Shown here piece by piece: positions 33,226 to 41,759 of a DNA stretch of 64,000 nt. This DNA is from Cytobacillus suaedae (GTDB lineage Bacteria; Bacillota; Bacilli; Bacillales; Bacillaceae_L), in the NCBI GenBank assembly GCA_014960805.1, contig CP063163.1, positions 1,103,001-1,167,000 of the forward strand, written 5' to 3'. The notes below the pieces were generated by a model. The model was not told where the DNA came from and made no database searches. It worked only from the letters and a program-made list of their open reading frames with translations. The position numbers were made by a program, and so were the translations under genes. Positions within the stretch are counted from its first letter, which is position 1. Each line of letters starts with the position of its first letter.

Positions 33226-34443
33226 TTATGTTGAACTGAGAAAATCAAGAACTGGCTGAAATTGTTGTTTCTCCTTTGCCTCAAAGTAGGTTGAAAGAGG
33301 ACAGCCCCTTTCTTGAATCCTTGGAATGATACGATTTAGCGGAAAGTCTTCAATCGAAAGCTGTTCAGTAACCTCATCCCAAAACAGAGGAGTAGCAACA
33401 TATCCTCCATCATTCCCTCTAACTGAATAGGGTGCAACAATGGTTTTGCCTTCTGCATGCTGAAGGTAGTCAACGTATAACTTATTATGTCGATTCTTTT
33501 TTAAACGCTCAATTGTAAATAACGAGGGCTCCTTTGTTACTAAAAAGTTAGCAATAAATTCTGTAAAACGCCTCGTTTGGTCATAGTTAAATTGATTTTC
33601 TGGTAGAGGAATATAAATCTGTAAGCCTTTGTTACCAGATGTTTTGATATATGTAATTAGCTTTAATCCATCAAAAACCTCTTTTAAAATTTGAGCAGCC
33701 TTAACGGCGAGAGGAAAATACTCTCTAGATGGTGGGTCAAGATCAAAGACAATTTCCGATGGTCCAGTCGAATGGATTGTTTGAAATGGAATGTGAAATT
33801 CAAAAGCAAGCTGATTTCCAAGCCAGATTAATGTTTCATCATTGTTGCAAACAATATAATTAATGTTTTCATGCATCCTAGTTTGAATAAACTCAGGCGC
33901 ATAATCCGGACAGTTTTTTTGATAAAACTTTTCTCCAAACATCCCATGAGGATAGCGAATGACGGTTAACAATCTATTTTGTAAAAAAGGAAGCATGTAA
34001 GGTGAGATTTCATTTAAGTATTGAATATAATCGATTTTCGTAACATCATTGTCTTTCCAAAGTGGTTTATCGGGATGACTAATGGTTATCCCGTTAATTG
34101 TTGATAAGAGATTTTCCCAAGTACAATCCTTCCACTTAATATCAAAGAGAAATTGTTTGAAAACGGGAGATGCAATGTGACCATTTTCAAACCCTGTATA
34201 TTCAAGCTCTATACAGATTCCAGGTTCAACATGAAGATATGAACTTGTCTCAGATTGTGAATTGTTTGAGATAACCTGTAAGAGAATTGTTTTTTCTTCT
34301 TCAGAGAGGCCATCTGAAAATGCCCCTAGCTTTTTAATGTCCTTTTTAGACAAGACTGCAACATCAAAAGTTTCCTTTTTTTTATCAAAACCGATAATGA
34401 AAAAACGTCCGGATTGTTTTTTGGTTTGATTACTTAAATTCAA
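33226..34443 (-). CDS. ligD: LigD-type NHEJ polymerase lacking the ligase catalytic domain
   Basis: The 405-residue protein starts with about 110 residues resembling the OB-fold of an ATP-dependent ligase (GRFFIIGFDKKKETFDVAV, EPGICIELEY). The LigD polymerase domain follows from ISHPDKPLW (about 121), with metal ligands Asp234 and Asp236 (VFDLDPP), SGNKGLQ (269-275) and KLYVDY. B. subtilis LigD is about 611 residues with a nucleotidyltransferase domain first; here that domain is absent, and the frame is closed by a stop about 75 bases upstream of the start. The TTG start has only a weak AAAGGG site. It lies downstream of ku. Confidence 0.8.
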   Translation of the reverse strand: MNLSNQTKKQSGRFFIIGFDKKKETFDVAVLSKKDIKKLGAFSDGLSEEEKTILLQVISNNSQSETSSYLHVEPGICIELEYTGFENGHIASPVFKQFLFDIKWKDCTWENLLSTINGITISHPDKPLWKDNDVTKIDYIQYLNEISPYMLPFLQNRLLTVIRYPHGMFGEKFYQKNCPDYAPEFIQTRMHENINYIVCNNDETLIWLGNQLAFEFHIPFQTIHSTGPSEIVFDLDPPSREYFPLAVKAAQILKEVFDGLKLITYIKTSGNKGLQIYIPLPENQFNYDQTRRFTEFIANFLVTKEPSLFTIERLKKNRHNKLYVDYLQHAEGKTIVAPYSVRGNDGGYVATPLFWDEVTEQLSIEDFPLNRIIPRIQERGCPLSTYFEAKEKQQFQPVLDFLSST

Positions 34444-34512
34444 TTTCTGATCAATCCCTTTGCCTATTACTTTGTTGCTTCTTAGTATAAATAGTTGGAA
34501 ATCTTTTTATCC

Positions 34513-34541
34513 GTAAAAAGAGGGACTGTATAAGTCCCTCC
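34513..34541 (-). terminator. Terminator between ku and ligD
   Basis: On the minus strand GAGGGACT pairs with AGTCCCTC and is followed by five T. It separates the two NHEJ genes and may lower ligD expression. Confidence 0.75.
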
Positions 34542-34544
34542 TAG

Positions 34545-35441
34545 TTATGATCCTAATTTTTTTCGAGTCGTTCGCGTTTTTGCTCCTTTTGCAGGAGCAG
34601 TAGCAGTAGGGGTCTCAGTTGTTGTCCCAGTCATGGCTGCAGGTTTAGGAGCTGCTGCCGGAGCTGGTTTACCTTTTGTCTTTTCAATACTAGCCTGTAG
34701 AGCGCTCATAAGGTCAACAACATTAGTTCGCGGTCCTTCTTTAGACGTAGTCCCCTCGTTGTTTTCGATTTTAGATTGAATAAGCTCCATTAAGGCAGTG
34801 CGGTATTCATCTTTATATTTTTCAGGTTCAAACGTAGTTGTTAATTGATCAATTAGCATAATCGCTGTATCAAGTTCCTTTTCATTGATTTCCACATTTT
34901 CAGGAACCCCGGGGACTTCTCCAACATTTCTAACTTCATCAGGGTAGTGAATGGTTTCCATTACCAGACTGTTTTCATAAACACGAACGATTGCCATATG
35001 TTGTTTTGAACGAATAGCAATTTCAGCAATACCAATTTTTCCAGATTTCTGCAAGGCTTCTCGTAAAAGGGCATAGGCTTTGCTTCCATTTTCACCAGGA
35101 CCCATGAAGTACGAACGATTAAAGTAGATAGGATCAATTTCATGTAAATCAACAAAATCAATAATCTCTACTGACTTTTCTTCATGCTCATCTTTAAGTT
35201 CCTTCAGCTCATCGTCATTTAAAATAACAAACTTACCTTTTACGTACTCATATCCTTTAATAATATCCTCATTGCCTACTTCTTTATCACAATTTGGGCA
35301 CGTTTTTTCATATTGAATAGGTGTGGAGCATTCTTTGTGTAAATTACGTAATTTAATGTCTTTATCCTCTGTAGCTGAGTACAGTTTAATAGGTATGTTC
35401 ACAAGGCCGAAGCTAATCGAACCCTTCCACATTGTATGCAT
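34545..35441 (-). CDS. ku: Ku homodimeric DNA-end-binding protein
   Basis: The 298-residue protein has the bacterial Ku core from residue 1 (MWKGSISFGLVNIPIKLYSA) to about residue 255, and a C-terminal tail rich in Ala, Pro, Thr and Lys/Arg. The tail corresponds to the extended basic tails that bind DNA in other Ku proteins. Ku binds double-strand breaks and recruits LigD for end joining, mainly in spores or stationary phase in Bacillus. TTAGGAG precedes the start. The polymerase gene follows. Confidence 0.93.
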   Translation of the reverse strand: MHTMWKGSISFGLVNIPIKLYSATEDKDIKLRNLHKECSTPIQYEKTCPNCDKEVGNEDIIKGYEYVKGKFVILNDDELKELKDEHEEKSVEIIDFVDLHEIDPIYFNRSYFMGPGENGSKAYALLREALQKSGKIGIAEIAIRSKQHMAIVRVYENSLVMETIHYPDEVRNVGEVPGVPENVEINEKELDTAIMLIDQLTTTFEPEKYKDEYRTALMELIQSKIENNEGTTSKEGPRTNVVDLMSALQASIEKTKGKPAPAAAPKPAAMTGTTTETPTATAPAKGAKTRTTRKKLGS

Positions 35442-35644
35442 AATTTCACTCCTAACTTAGGTGCGTATCACCGGTTAGGTTTTATTTTTGCCTATTTACT
35501 AACAATCATGTCTAATATTCAATGGTTCTTTTTGTAAAGTAGGTTATGAATGGGTAAGATGTTATATTAGAAATGTTTTTAAAAAGTAATGTTGTATTAC
35601 ATAGATTTATTGTAAAATGGTTGAGGACAGGTGGTGAAAGTTAG

Positions 35645-36262
35645 ATGGAGCATCTTTTAATTGAGTTTATTGAATTTTTAAAGGGATTGTCTTATTTAGG
35701 AATTGTCATTGCATTAACGTTTGAATTTGTTCCTGCTGAGCTTGTACTTCCACTTGCTGGATATTGGGTGTATCAAGGGGATATGAACCTTTGGTTAGTT
35801 GTTATTGCTGGAACAGTCGGGGGAACCTTTGGACCTTTAACGCTCTATGCGCTAGGTAGATATGGTGGACGTCCGTTTATATTAAAATATGGTAAATATT
35901 TCTTTATTAAAGAAAAACAGCTGGCAAAAGCAGATGAGTTTTTCGCAAAGCATGGAGGGAAAGTTGCGTTTACGGGGAGGTTTATACCTGGTGTACGTAC
36001 ACTCATTTCTATACCGTGTGGTATGGCTAAGATGAATGTTTGGATTTTTAGTATATATACATTTGTTGCAATGTTTCCAATTACTTTTTTATATGTATAC
36101 CTTGGCCTTCAACTGGGCCCAAAATGGAAAGAGGTTGGATCTCTAGCAAATGAATATCTAGTTCCAGCTGGAGTTGGAATACTTACAGTCCTAGTCGTAT
36201 ATATTTTAATAAAAAGAAACCGTAAGAAGCCTATTTTGAATGAAGCTACAAGGAAGAAATAG
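35645..36262 (+). CDS. DedA-family membrane protein
   Basis: The 205-residue protein has the SNARE-associated/DedA fold with hydrophobic segments around 15-35, 45-70, 130-160 and 170-195. The conserved loop FTGRFIPGVRTLISIPCG contains the essential arginine. DedA proteins move undecaprenyl phosphate or other lipids across the membrane and support envelope homeostasis. It is monocistronic. A second DedA gene is at 56705. Confidence 0.88.
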   Translation: MEHLLIEFIEFLKGLSYLGIVIALTFEFVPAELVLPLAGYWVYQGDMNLWLVVIAGTVGGTFGPLTLYALGRYGGRPFILKYGKYFFIKEKQLAKADEFFAKHGGKVAFTGRFIPGVRTLISIPCGMAKMNVWIFSIYTFVAMFPITFLYVYLGLQLGPKWKEVGSLANEYLVPAGVGILTVLVVYILIKRNRKKPILNEATRKK

Positions 36263-36329
36263 GTATTTATTTATTGACAGTTGTAATTATTAGTACTATA
36301 GTTAAATTATAGTAATAATGTTATCTTCC

Positions 36330-36420
36330 GACAAAGGGGAGTAGCGTTCAGGGAAACCTGAAAACAAAGTCGTCAATTCGTGGATTTAATCATCCATCGG
36401 CTTTGTTGACACAACAATCG
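36330..36420 (+). promoter_or_regulatory. yybP-ykoY manganese riboswitch
   Basis: The aptamer shows AAAGGGGAGTAGCG, AACCTGAAAACAAAGTCGTC and the closing CGGCTTTGTTGACA, the known yybP-ykoY landmarks. A terminator follows and then the TerC gene, exactly the ykoY arrangement. Mn2+ binding should turn expression on. Confidence 0.9.
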
Positions 36421-36428
36421 TGTTTAGC

Positions 36429-36462
36429 AAGACCTTTGCCTATAAGGCAGAGGTCTTTTTTG
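36429..36462 (+). terminator. Riboswitch-controlled terminator upstream of TerC
   Basis: AGACCTTTGCC pairs with GGCAGAGGTCT, with an AT-rich loop and six T. Confidence 0.88.
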
Positions 36463-36563
36463 CGTTCTTTATAGAGACCCTATTGGCCTTATAGGTGAGA
36501 AGTTAATATCCAAAAGGATGTTCTTTGCTTGTTAACACGAAAAAATGGGGGGGAATAGAGAAC

Positions 36564-37367
36564 ATGGAGTTATCAATATTATTGGAGTATGGTTGGGTTT
36601 TATTAGTCTTAATCGCACTAGAAGGTATTTTAGCTGCGGACAATGCACTAGTAATGGCTATCATGGTAAAACATCTGCCTGAAGACCAGCGAAAAAAGGC
36701 ACTATTTTATGGTTTAGCAGGGGCGTTCGTGTTCCGTTTCGGATCACTATTTGCAATCTCATTCTTAGTCAATGTATGGCAAGTTCAAGCTATTGGTGCT
36801 ATATACTTACTATTCATAGCGATTAATCATCTCGTGAAAAAGTTCTTGAAGAATAGAATGGCAAAAGCAGAACAAGAAAACGAAAAGCAAGGCAAACAAT
36901 CTGGCTTTTGGATGACTGTGTTAAAGGTCGAGTTAGCTGATATTGCTTTTGCAGTTGATTCAATTTTAGCTGCAGTTGCGTTAGCGGTAACGTTACCACT
37001 AACAAACCTTCCTAAGATTGGTGGACTTGATGGTGGACAATTTGCTGTTATTTTTGCAGGTGGACTTATAGGATTAATTATTATGCGTTTTGCAGCAACG
37101 TATTTTGTTAAATTACTTCACCGTAGACCAGGTCTTGAAACAGCAGCATTTTTAATTGTAGGTTGGGTAGGGGTTAAATTATCTGTATATACACTATCTC
37201 ACCCAGAACTAGCAATACTTTCTGAAAGTTTCCCTAAGTCACCAGCATGGAAAATTACCTTCTGGGTAGTCTTAGTTTCAATTGCTGTATCGGGTTGGTT
37301 TTTATCTAAGGATAAAGAGGCAGAAGAAAAACAAGAAGTACAACTTGATAAAGCTGGCAATGCATAG
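36564..37367 (+). CDS. ykoY: TerC-family membrane protein, YkoY-like Mn2+ exporter
   Basis: The product of 267 residues has about seven membrane segments and two acidic membrane motifs: EGILAADNALV near residue 20 and VELADIAFAVDSI near residue 130. These are the metal-site carboxylates of the TerC family. ATG 36564 has a GGGGGG site; an upstream ATG at 36525 has none. In B. subtilis the TerC proteins export manganese and help metalate secreted enzymes, consistent with the Mn riboswitch upstream. Confidence 0.9.
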   Translation: MELSILLEYGWVLLVLIALEGILAADNALVMAIMVKHLPEDQRKKALFYGLAGAFVFRFGSLFAISFLVNVWQVQAIGAIYLLFIAINHLVKKFLKNRMAKAEQENEKQGKQSGFWMTVLKVELADIAFAVDSILAAVALAVTLPLTNLPKIGGLDGGQFAVIFAGGLIGLIIMRFAATYFVKLLHRRPGLETAAFLIVGWVGVKLSVYTLSHPELAILSESFPKSPAWKITFWVVLVSIAVSGWFLSKDKEAEEKQEVQLDKAGNA

Positions 37368-37370
37368 ATT

Positions 37371-37402
37371 GAAGGAGTGGGGGAATCCCACTTCTTTTTT
37401 TG
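37371..37402 (+). terminator. Terminator of the TerC gene
   Basis: GAAGGAGTGGG pairs with CCCACTTC (one bulge), followed by seven T. Confidence 0.8.
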
Positions 37403-37450
37403 TCGTAAATTGTTACAAAAATAACTTTTAAATTAAAAATTATTACATCA

Positions 37451-37479
37451 ACCCCCTCAAATCGATTTTTGACCTCGTA
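37451..37479 (+). promoter_or_regulatory. Candidate SigI promoter of the DUF5667 gene
   Basis: ACCCCC (37451-37456) followed by TCAAAT, a 19-base spacer and CGTA (37476-37479) matches the SigI pattern of a C-rich/A-tract -35 and a CGWA -10. Confidence 0.65.
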
Positions 37480-37534
37480 CATTTATAGTGAATCAAGCGC
37501 GCGCGACAAAAAAACTGATGAGGTGGAATATAAA

Positions 37535-38668
37535 ATGAAAAATGTATTATCAAAAAAAGCATTAGCTCTTATTCTTGCAGGATCTCTAACTTTACCGAGT
37601 GGTGTCGCATTTGCAAGCACGGACACGGATGGTGATGTTAAAGTTCAAACAGAAAGTACAGTAACCGATGTTCAAGCTGAAACAAAAGTAGAAGCTGAAA
37701 TTAAAGCGGAACTACCTTCTTTAATCCCAGGTGATTTCTTTTACTTCTTTAAGGAAGTGTTAGAGAACATTCAATTAGCTCTAACAATCGATAATGTTAA
37801 AGAAGCTGAATTACTTGCTAAATTCAGTGCTGAACGTTTAGCAGAAGCTGAAGCCTTATTTGCGGCAGATGAAGCAGAGGCAGCATTAGAAACAATCACT
37901 AAAGCACTTGAGTTTATGGAAGAAGTTGAAATTACAATAGATGAAAATGCAGATTCAAGCGTAGAAGTTGAAGTAGAACAAACTCAAGAGGAATCTGTAA
38001 CTGAAGGTACTGAGGAAGAGGGAACAGAGGAAGCAACTGAAGCTGTGGTTGAAGAGGAAGCAACAGAAGAAGTAGCAACCGAAGAAGTAACAGTTGAAGA
38101 TAAATATGCACACTTAGAAGAATATGCAACACAAAATATCATTGCTTTAACTGCAGCAATGGAAAAAGTAAAGAATCCAGTAGCCAAAGCTGCACTAGCT
38201 AAAAACATTGAGAAAAGCTATAAGAAACTAGCTTTAAAACTTGAGATCTTGGCAGAAATTTATGCTGAAGCAGACGTTACAGAAGACGATGCGACTGAAG
38301 AAAATGCAGCAAGTGTAGATACTGAAGTAGAAGTAGAAGTTGAAGTTGAAACTGAAACCGAGATTGAAACTGAGGTAGCGACAGCTACTAGTGAAACATC
38401 ATCTGAAGAAGAAATCGTTTCTGAGCTTGAGGTTGATTTAAACCTACCTGAACTTCCTATTGTAACACCAGTCGTTTCTAAGGAAGATGTTAAAGAAGTT
38501 AAAAACCTTATAAAAGAGAATAGAAAAGAAGCTAAAGAAGAAAAAAAGAAAAACAGAGAAGAAGCTAAAGAAGAAAGAAAGAAAAATAGAGAAGAAGCAA
38601 AAGAAAATCGTAATCAAGGTAAAGGAAATGGAAAGTCAGAGGAAAACAAAGGTAAAGGAAACAACTAA
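37535..38668 (+). CDS. Secreted DUF5667 protein with Glu/Lys-rich low-complexity regions
   Basis: The product of 377 residues has a Sec signal (KKALALILAGSLTLPSGVAFA). A DUF5667-like helical region follows (LIPGDFFYFFKEVLENIQLALT...AERLAEAEALF). Next is a long Glu/Val/Thr-rich acidic stretch, then a Lys/Glu/Arg repeat (EEKKKNREEAKEERKKNREE) and a Gly/Lys end. ATG 37535 has GAGGTGG. Function is unknown. A SigI-type promoter and the neighbouring sigI-rsgI pair suggest a cell-envelope stress role. It has its own terminator. Confidence 0.75.
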   Translation: MKNVLSKKALALILAGSLTLPSGVAFASTDTDGDVKVQTESTVTDVQAETKVEAEIKAELPSLIPGDFFYFFKEVLENIQLALTIDNVKEAELLAKFSAERLAEAEALFAADEAEAALETITKALEFMEEVEITIDENADSSVEVEVEQTQEESVTEGTEEEGTEEATEAVVEEEATEEVATEEVTVEDKYAHLEEYATQNIIALTAAMEKVKNPVAKAALAKNIEKSYKKLALKLEILAEIYAEADVTEDDATEENAASVDTEVEVEVEVETETEIETEVATATSETSSEEEIVSELEVDLNLPELPIVTPVVSKEDVKEVKNLIKENRKEAKEEKKKNREEAKEERKKNREEAKENRNQGKGNGKSEENKGKGNN

Positions 38669-38692
38669 TAAAGGCTGAAGTTTTCACCCTAC

Positions 38693-38725
38693 ATATAGTC
38701 ACCTTTTTGGTGGCTATATTTTCTT
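38693..38725 (+). terminator. Terminator of the DUF5667 gene
   Basis: ATATAGTCACC pairs with GGTGGCTATAT (one G-T pair), followed by TTTTC. Confidence 0.8.
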
Positions 38726-38813
38726 CAAAGTATTACCTTTATTTAGCTAAATCTCCGGTTAAAAGTAACTATTGGGAAATATTATCTATTCACCAAGATT
38801 TTTTCATTGTAAC

Positions 38814-38842
38814 ACCCCTAAAAATCCGCTACCATTAACGAA
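38814..38842 (+). promoter_or_regulatory. Candidate SigI autoregulatory promoter
   Basis: ACCCCT (38814-38819) with an A-tract, a 19-base spacer and CGAA (38839-38842) lies 31 bases before sigI. The spacer length is the same as at 37451. Confidence 0.75.
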
Positions 38843-38873
38843 TACTGTAGTGGAGAAATAGAGGTGAAAACTA

Positions 38874-39617
38874 ATGCTTAGTTTACTTTTTAATATTGGT
38901 AAGAAAAGAAACTCATTAGAAGATGAAGTTCTTCTTATCCAAGAAGGAAATTCCCGATTACAAAACAAACTTATTAAAAAATACAAACCATTTATTGCGA
39001 AGACTGTATCGTCTGTTTGCAAAAGATATATAGATGAAACAGATGATGAATTTAGCATTGGTCTCATCGCATTTAATGAAGCTATCGAAAAGTACTCTGT
39101 AGATAAGGGAAGTTCATTATTATCATTTGCTGAATTACTAATTAAGCGTAGAGTTATTGATTATATACGAAAAGAAGCTCGAGTAAAGACAGTTACACTC
39201 GTTGCAGCTAATGATAATGGTGAAGAGAATGTTCAATCAAAAATAGAATCTGATCTTTCTATTGATGACTATGAAAAAAAGGTACAACAGGAACACAGAA
39301 GAGAAGAAATCATCCATTTTCAAAAGGTGCTAGTTGAATTCGGATTAACGTTTTCGGAGCTGGTAGAAAATTCACCGAAACATGTGGATGCTAGGCAAAA
39401 TGCGATGCTTGTTGCGAAAACATTGGTAGAAGAAGAAGGTCTTATTCAGATATTATTTGATAAAAAACAGTTACCAATTAAGCAATTAGAGGCAAAAGTG
39501 GATGTTAGTAGAAAGACAATAGAGAGAAATCGTAAATATATAATTGCAATGGCCATAATTATGGCGGGGGATTACTTGTATTTAAAAGATTATATAAAGG
39601 GGGTGCTCGAGGCATGA
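38874..39617 (+). CDS. sigI: RNA polymerase sigma factor SigI
   Basis: The 247-residue protein is a SigI-type sigma-70 relative: a region 2-like part (FIAKTVSSVCKRYIDETDDEFSIGLIAFNEAIEKY) and a C-terminal part (QLEAKVDVSRKTIERNRKYIIAMAII) typical of SigI. SigI directs heat and envelope stress genes in Bacillus and is held by RsgI. GAGGTG precedes the ATG. The stop overlaps the rsgI start (ATGA), so translation is coupled. Confidence 0.92.
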   Translation: MLSLLFNIGKKRNSLEDEVLLIQEGNSRLQNKLIKKYKPFIAKTVSSVCKRYIDETDDEFSIGLIAFNEAIEKYSVDKGSSLLSFAELLIKRRVIDYIRKEARVKTVTLVAANDNGEENVQSKIESDLSIDDYEKKVQQEHRREEIIHFQKVLVEFGLTFSELVENSPKHVDARQNAMLVAKTLVEEEGLIQILFDKKQLPIKQLEAKVDVSRKTIERNRKYIIAMAIIMAGDYLYLKDYIKGVLEA

Positions 39618-40717
39618 GAAAAGGTGTAATAATGGAGATAAACAATGACTTATTAACAATGCTAACACCAGAAGGCGAATTTCTTAAAGCGAGAAAACAA
39701 GATACTCACTATGAAATCGGAGAAGAAATTGATTTTTTTCCGGTCACAGTTACAGCTGTGGAAACACCTAAAAAGAAATGGTTCCAACTAAATAAACTTA
39801 GAGTTGCTCTAATGAGTTCTGCGGCAGCCATTTTATTTTTCATCACAGTAATACCACAAATGATGGCAAATCCAGTGTATGCCTATATGACAATTGATAT
39901 CAATCCAAGTTTTGAAATTGGTTTAAATAATGAGTTAAAAGTAGTTAGCCTTGATGCACTAAATAATGATGGGGAAAATATACTTCAGGAATATCCTAAC
40001 TGGAAGAATCAACATATTGACGAAGTTACTGAAAAGATTATTAGTAAGAGTCGTGAACAGGGGTTCCTTATCGATGGGCAAGAAGTTTTAATTACAACTA
40101 TCTTAAATGAAGAAAAGATTTCAGAAGTTAGTGAAAAGCTAGCAAAAGAAATTCAAGTAATCTCAACAACCTATAAACAGAAGCAGATTGAAATCACAGC
40201 TGTTGAGAGTGACATTGAAACAAGAGAGAAAGCTCAGAAGCAAGGGGTATCTACTGGGAGATTGCTTCAACTGGAAAATAAACTACCTGTTAAAGAAAAG
40301 GTAGAAGCACCAGAAGACAATACAGGTGAAAAACCTGCAGATGATGATGATAAAAAGGAAATTGTAAAAGAAGAAGATAAAGAAGCGGATGAGAAAGAAG
40401 CCGAAAAAGCTATATCTGATGCTGAGAAGAAGTTAGAAAAAGAAATCGAAAAAGCTGTGAAAGAGGCAGAAAAAGCGATTGAAAAGGATAAAAAGAAAGA
40501 TGAAATCCTTGATAAAGTAAAATCCAATATAGAAAATTCAAATATGCCTGATCATATTAAAGAGAGATTAAAAAACAAGCTAGAGGAAAAACGCTCGAAG
40601 CAAAAAGGCAAAGATAAGAATGATGATAATGACGATGAAGATGATGATGATCGTGATCGTGATGAAGACGATGATAAGCCTGGCAAAGGCAAAGGTCGGG
40701 ATAAAGATGAAGACTAA
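39614..40717 (+). CDS. rsgI: Anti-sigma-I factor RsgI
   Basis: The 367-residue protein has an N-terminal RsgI domain (about 5-50) that binds SigI, one membrane helix at about 68-88 and an outside domain beginning YMTIDINPSFEIGLN. A very charged Glu/Lys then Asp-rich C-terminal tail follows. The tail is disordered and low in complexity, with no carbohydrate-binding module of the clostridial kind. It should release SigI on envelope stress after proteolysis. It overlaps sigI by four bases. Confidence 0.92.
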   Translation: MRKGVIMEINNDLLTMLTPEGEFLKARKQDTHYEIGEEIDFFPVTVTAVETPKKKWFQLNKLRVALMSSAAAILFFITVIPQMMANPVYAYMTIDINPSFEIGLNNELKVVSLDALNNDGENILQEYPNWKNQHIDEVTEKIISKSREQGFLIDGQEVLITTILNEEKISEVSEKLAKEIQVISTTYKQKQIEITAVESDIETREKAQKQGVSTGRLLQLENKLPVKEKVEAPEDNTGEKPADDDDKKEIVKEEDKEADEKEAEKAISDAEKKLEKEIEKAVKEAEKAIEKDKKKDEILDKVKSNIENSNMPDHIKERLKNKLEEKRSKQKGKDKNDDNDDEDDDDRDRDEDDDKPGKGKGRDKDED

Positions 40718-40719
40718 GG

Positions 40720-40749
40720 AATCCAACTAATTGGTTGGGTTCTTTTTTT
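40720..40749 (+). terminator. Terminator of sigI-rsgI
   Basis: AATCCAAC pairs with GTTGGGTT (one G-T pair), followed by seven T. Confidence 0.75.
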
Positions 40750-40759
40750 GAATTGGTGT

Positions 40760-41334
40760 GGATTCGGACAGGTTTCATCTGCCTCAGAAGCAACCTGTCT
40801 GAATAACCCAAGGATTCGGACAGGTTTGATCCGCCTCAGAAGCAACCTGTCTGAATTAACCATGGATTCGGACAGGTATAATCTGCCTCCGTAGCAACCA
40901 GTCTGAATAACCCGTAGATTCGGACAAGTTTCGTCCGCCCCCGAAGTAACCTGTCTGAATAACCCAAGGATTCGGACAGGTATCATCCGCCTCCGTAGCA
41001 ACCAGTCTGAATAACCCCAAGAATTCGGACAGGTTTTATGCGTTCTCCGAAGTAACCAGTCTGAATAACCCCAGAATTCGGACAAGTTTCGTCCGCCCCC
41101 GAAGTAACCTGTCTGAATAACCCAAGGATTCGGACAGGTATCATCCGCCTCCGTAGCAACCAGTCTGAATAACCCCAAGAATTCGGACAGGTTTTATGCG
41201 TTCTCCGAAGTAACCAGTCTGAATAACCCCAGAATTCGGACAGGTTTCAAGCGTCCCCGAAGTAACCTGTCTGAATAACCCGTGGATTCGAACAGGTATC
41301 ATGCGCGTCCATAGTAACCAGTCTGAATAACCCA
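40760..41334. repeat. Minisatellite of eleven 52-53-bp hairpin units
   Basis: Eleven contiguous units start GGATTCGGACAGG or GAATTCGGACAGG and contain AACCTGTCTGAATAACCC. The start and middle of each unit are complementary (ATTCGGACAGGTT with AACCTGTCTGAAT), so each folds on itself. Units 4-6 (40916-41073) and 7-9 (41074-41231) form a 158-bp tandem duplication, identical apart from the first two bases. A degenerate remnant runs to about 41385. There are no unique spacers, so this is not CRISPR. Confidence 0.9.
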
Positions 41335-41411
41335 GTTTCCATCCGCCTCCGAATTAACCAGTCCGAATAGACCAAGGATTCAGATAGTCCACCCCAGACC
41401 TAAATCAAAAT

Positions 41412-41443
41412 AAACCTAGGAAAGAAATCTTCCCTAGGTTTTT
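41412..41443. terminator. Hairpin terminator after the ssp gene
   Basis: AAACCTAGG pairs with CCTAGGTTT, with T- and A-rich flanks. Confidence 0.7.
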
Positions 41444-41475
41444 AGCCAAGTATTTAATTGTAGAAGGTGTCTACA

Positions 41476-41661
41476 TTATTTAAGGTTTGTCGCCTGAGCT
41501 TGAGCAATCAGACGTTTAGTGATTTCTCCACCAACAGAGCCATTTGCACGAGCTGTAGTGTCTGAACCAAGTTTAACTCCAAATTCTTGAGCAATCTCTT
41601 CTTTAAATGCATTAAGTGATTGTTCAACTCCAGGCACAAGTAGTTTATTGCTTCTAGCCAT
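41476..41661 (-). CDS. Alpha/beta-type small acid-soluble spore protein
   Basis: The 61-residue protein has the complete alpha/beta SASP plan: [20 protein letters not shown], the germination protease region EFG (cleavage between E and F) and the DNA-binding end [16 protein letters not shown]. These proteins coat and protect DNA in the spore and are degraded on germination. An AAGGAGATG site precedes the start. It is proof that the host forms endospores. Confidence 0.95.
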   Translation of the reverse strand: MARSNKLLVPGVEQSLNAFKEEIAQEFGVKLGSDTTARANGSVGGEITKRLIAQAQATNLK

Positions 41662-41759
41662 AATTTATTCATCTCCTTGCTATCATTGTGCAACGTATAT
41701 CGTTGCATTTCTTAGTATGAGTAGACAAAGAGAAATCATACTGGAAATGGTTTCTTATT

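Noticed and set aside
37932-38208. Leu- and Ser-rich minus-strand ORFs inside the DUF5667 gene
   Set aside because: They are shadows of GAA/GAG-rich coding sequence on the plus strand.
40714-41178. A 154-codon minus-strand ORF with repeated Cys/Asn/Pro/Gly motifs
   Set aside because: It is a read-through of the 52-53-bp minisatellite, has no ribosome binding site and breaks where unit length changes from 52 to 53.
40760-41334. Possible CRISPR array
   Set aside because: The units are contiguous and similar over their whole length, with no unique spacers and no cas genes nearby.
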